Shown here piece by piece: positions 62,378-64,000 of a stretch of DNA of 64,000 nt. The notes under the pieces are model-generated. The model ran no database searches and was not told the origin of the DNA. It worked only from the letters and a program-made list of their open reading frames with translations. Position 1 is the stretch's first letter. Each line of letters begins with the position of its first letter. The DNA comes from Rhizobium sp. ACO-34A (lineage in GTDB: Bacteria; Pseudomonadota; Alphaproteobacteria; Rhizobiales; Rhizobiaceae): contig CP021371.1 in assembly GCA_002600635.1 (NCBI GenBank), positions 2,421,001 to 2,485,000 of the forward strand, in the 5' to 3' direction. The position numbers and the translations under genes are program-made.

Positions 62378-63160
62378 TTACTTTGCAGCCTTCTTTTTCT
62401 TCTTTCCCACGCTTCTCAGAACGTGGCTGAAATCGGAATTGTAAAGGTCGCTGTCACGGAACTCGACGTGGCCGAACACCTTGCCCACCATGATCAGCGC
62501 CGTGCGGGTGATCTTCGCCTTGCGCACTTCCGCCGCCATGTCCTTCAGCGTCGTGCGGATGAAAAGCTCGTCCGGCCAGGTCGAGCGATAGGCCACAACG
62601 ACAGGGCAATCCTCGCCGTAATAGGGCACGAGTGTATCGCGGACGTGGGCAAGATTGCGGATGGAGAGGTGAATGGCAAGCGTTGCCCGCGACTTGCCGA
62701 GGATCTCCAGCGTTTCGAATTCCGGCATGGAGGATGCCTTCATTTCGGTGCGCGTGATGATGATCGTCTGGGCGATTTCGGGCAGGGTCAGCTCCGTCTT
62801 GAGCCGTGCGGCGGTCGCGGCAAAGGCGGGAACGCCCGGCACGACGTCATAGGGAATGCCGAGCGCATCGAGCCGCCGCATCTGTTCGGCGATGGCCCCG
62901 TAGATCGACGGATCGCCGGAATGCACCCGCGCCACATCCTCGCCGCGCGCATGAGCGGCCTCGATTTCGGCGATGATCTCGTCGAGATGCATCGGCGCGG
63001 TATCCTTGACGATTGCGCCCTCCGGGGCAGCCTTGACGGTTTCCTCCGGCACCAGCGAACCGGCATAGAGGCACACCGGGCATCGCTCGATAAGCCTGAG
63101 GCCACGCACGGTGATGAGATCAGGTGCACCGGGACCGGCGCCGATGAAATAGACGGTCAT
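62378..63160 (-). CDS. cobM: Precorrin-4 C11-methyltransferase
   Basis: A 260-residue SAM-dependent methylase. VYFIGAGPGAPDLITVRGLRLI, CPVCLYAGSLVPEE and RVHSGDPSIYGAIAEQM are CobM/CbiF signatures. It methylates C11 of precorrin-4 to give precorrin-5. The C-terminus is unusual in ending in a run of Lys (KKKKKAAK). It is separated from cobJ by a full-length palindromic repeat. Confidence 0.94.
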   Translation of the reverse strand: MTVYFIGAGPGAPDLITVRGLRLIERCPVCLYAGSLVPEETVKAAPEGAIVKDTAPMHLDEIIAEIEAAHARGEDVARVHSGDPSIYGAIAEQMRRLDALGIPYDVVPGVPAFAATAARLKTELTLPEIAQTIIITRTEMKASSMPEFETLEILGKSRATLAIHLSIRNLAHVRDTLVPYYGEDCPVVVAYRSTWPDELFIRTTLKDMAAEVRKAKITRTALIMVGKVFGHVEFRDSDLYNSDFSHVLRSVGKKKKKAAK

Positions 63161-63207
63161 GCTGTTATCCCTGTCAAAATATCTGTGACCTTGCGGTTGG
63201 GGTTCGT

Positions 63208-63325
63208 GCCCCTCATCCGGCTGCCGCCCCCTTCTCCCCGCAAGCAGGGAAAAGGGCGATCAGGATGCCGTTCTGCCTCCGTCTCTCCGCTTGCGGGGAA
63301 AGGTCCCTGCAGCCGGATGAGGGGC
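63208..63325. repeat. Palindromic intergenic repeat, full copy (copy 3)
   Basis: About 118 bp with ends GCCCCTCATCCGGCTGCCG and GCAGCCGGATGAGGGGC, plus inner CTTCTCCCCGC and CTCTCCGCTTGCGGGG blocks. It is the same family as the elements at 19888 and 21046. It fills the gap between cobJ and cobM. Confidence 0.8.
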
Positions 63326-63330
63326 AGACT

Positions 63331-64000
63331 TCAAGCTGTTTTCTGTGTCATCCCCGTATCCGATTTCCCGGAATAGCCGCGCGGCGTGTAAACCCAGGTC
63401 TTGCCGTCGCCCGTGGTCACCGTGCGGCTCTCCGACGATCCCACCACCACCACGGTCAGCATGTCGACGTCGTCGACATCGAGCTCGCCGAGCGGAACGG
63501 TACGGACATGTTCGCCGGGCCGGCCGAGATTGGTGGCAAGGATCACCGGCGTGTCGGACGGACGGTATTCCAAAAGCTTGTCGCGCGCCCAGGCGAGCTG
63601 TGTGCGGCGCTTCATCGACACCGGATTGTAGAAGGCGATGACGAAATCGCCCTCGCCCGCCGCCTTCACGCGCCGCTGGATATGCTCCCAGGGCGTCAGC
63701 AGGTCGGACAGCGAGATGGTGCAGAAATCGTGGCCGAGCGGAGCGCCGATACGTGCCGCCGCCGCCTGCAGCGCGGAAATCCCGGGCGAAACCTGCACGT
63801 CGATCCGGCTTGCGGCGTCCGTAATCCCGCCCTTGTCGAAAAGCTCGAACACCAGCGTCGCCATGGCATAGATGCCAGCATCGCCGGAGCAGACCAGCGA
63901 CACCGTCCTGCCCTCGCCGGCAAGCTCCATGGCGTGCACGACGCGCGCCTCTTCCTTGCCGAGATCGAAATCATGCCGCGTCTTGCCGCAGGCAAGAGGA
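63331..64000 (-). CDS. cobJ: Precorrin-3B C17-methyltransferase, N-terminus beyond window
   Basis: 223 visible residues of CobJ, open to the window edge, where the frame still reads PLACGKTRHDFDLGKEEARV. VSLVCSGDAGIYAMATL and GHDFCTISLSDLLTPWEHI are diagnostic SAM-methylase blocks. It methylates C17 with ring contraction of precorrin-3B. The N-terminal SAM loop lies outside. Confidence 0.94.
   Translation of the reverse strand, partial: PLACGKTRHDFDLGKEEARVVHAMELAGEGRTVSLVCSGDAGIYAMATLVFELFDKGGITDAASRIDVQVSPGISALQAAAARIGAPLGHDFCTISLSDLLTPWEHIQRRVKAAGEGDFVIAFYNPVSMKRRTQLAWARDKLLEYRPSDTPVILATNLGRPGEHVRTVPLGELDVDDVDMLTVVVVGSSESRTVTTGDGKTWVYTPRGYSGKSDTGMTQKTA

Noticed and set aside
60091..63325. 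CRISPR array from repeated palindromes
   Set aside because: The repeats are of different families, not regularly spaced and without spacers; no cas genes are present.

Overview
The window is a high-GC chromosomal segment from an alphaproteobacterium, almost certainly a member of the Rhizobiaceae. This rests on gene content: a complete fixNOQP plus fixGHIS high-affinity cytochrome oxidase set with fnrN and hemN, the acpXL-fabZXL-fabF2XL-fabF1XL-dehydrogenase-lpxXL cluster that makes the very-long-chain acyl group of rhizobial lipid A, an aerobic-type cobalamin pathway that uses CbiD, and several short palindromic intergenic repeats of rhizobial type. No transposase, integrase, prophage gene, CRISPR array or plasmid replication gene is visible, so I read it as ordinary chromosome with one sugar-utilisation locus.

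Region 1 (1-18.2 kb) is mixed housekeeping: a partial short-chain dehydrogenase, three GNAT acetyltransferases plus an ElaA-type one, L-serine deaminase (sdaA), membrane proteins of the DUF599, DUF1624, isoprenylcysteine-methyltransferase-like and DUF1345 types, a MerR regulator with a clear dyad operator, mgtE, a deformylase-like protein that has lost metal ligands, a BON protein, tRNA-Leu(GAG), lipB, a drug/metabolite exporter, an SRPBCC-like/M50 protease fusion, and the two enzymes of glutathione-dependent formaldehyde oxidation (frmA, fghA).

Region 2 (18.2-31.6 kb) is a hemicellulose-oligosaccharide locus. A LacI regulator faces a nine-gene minus-strand run: ABC binding protein, two permeases, ATPase, GH2 beta-mannosidase, sugar isomerase-like protein, Gfo/Idh/MocA oxidoreductase, an aldo/keto reductase carrying an in-frame amber codon, and a GH43 beta-xylosidase. 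Two near-identical 16-bp palindromes in the regulator/binding-protein gap are probable LacI operators.

Region 3 (31.7-51.7 kb) begins with gnd, then the microaerobic respiration block: fixS, fixI, fixH, fixG, fixP, fixQ, fixO and fixN, a hemerythrin-like protein and a PAS protein, then the lipid A cluster, hemN, fnrN and an L,D-transpeptidase. FNR/FixK boxes sit before fixG, fixN and hemN. FnrN carries the cysteines of an oxygen-sensing [4Fe-4S] regulator and probably governs all three.

Region 4 (51.8-64 kb) holds cobalamin genes: cobD-cobC-cobB-cobA on the minus strand, cbiD-cobK divergent, then cobM and partial cobJ. Between them lie a phenol-hydroxylase-type flavoprotein with its own dyad promoter, a nucleoside hydrolase, a GFA-family protein and an unknown gene. 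cbiD contains a sharply AT-rich internal patch.

The most interesting observations are: FabF2XL lacking the condensing cysteine next to an intact FabF1XL (a possible heterodimer with a chain-length-factor subunit), the degenerate deformylase, the amber codon in the reductase, the low-GC patch in cbiD, the START-like/site-2-protease fusion, and a 33-residue membrane peptide gene with its own terminator.
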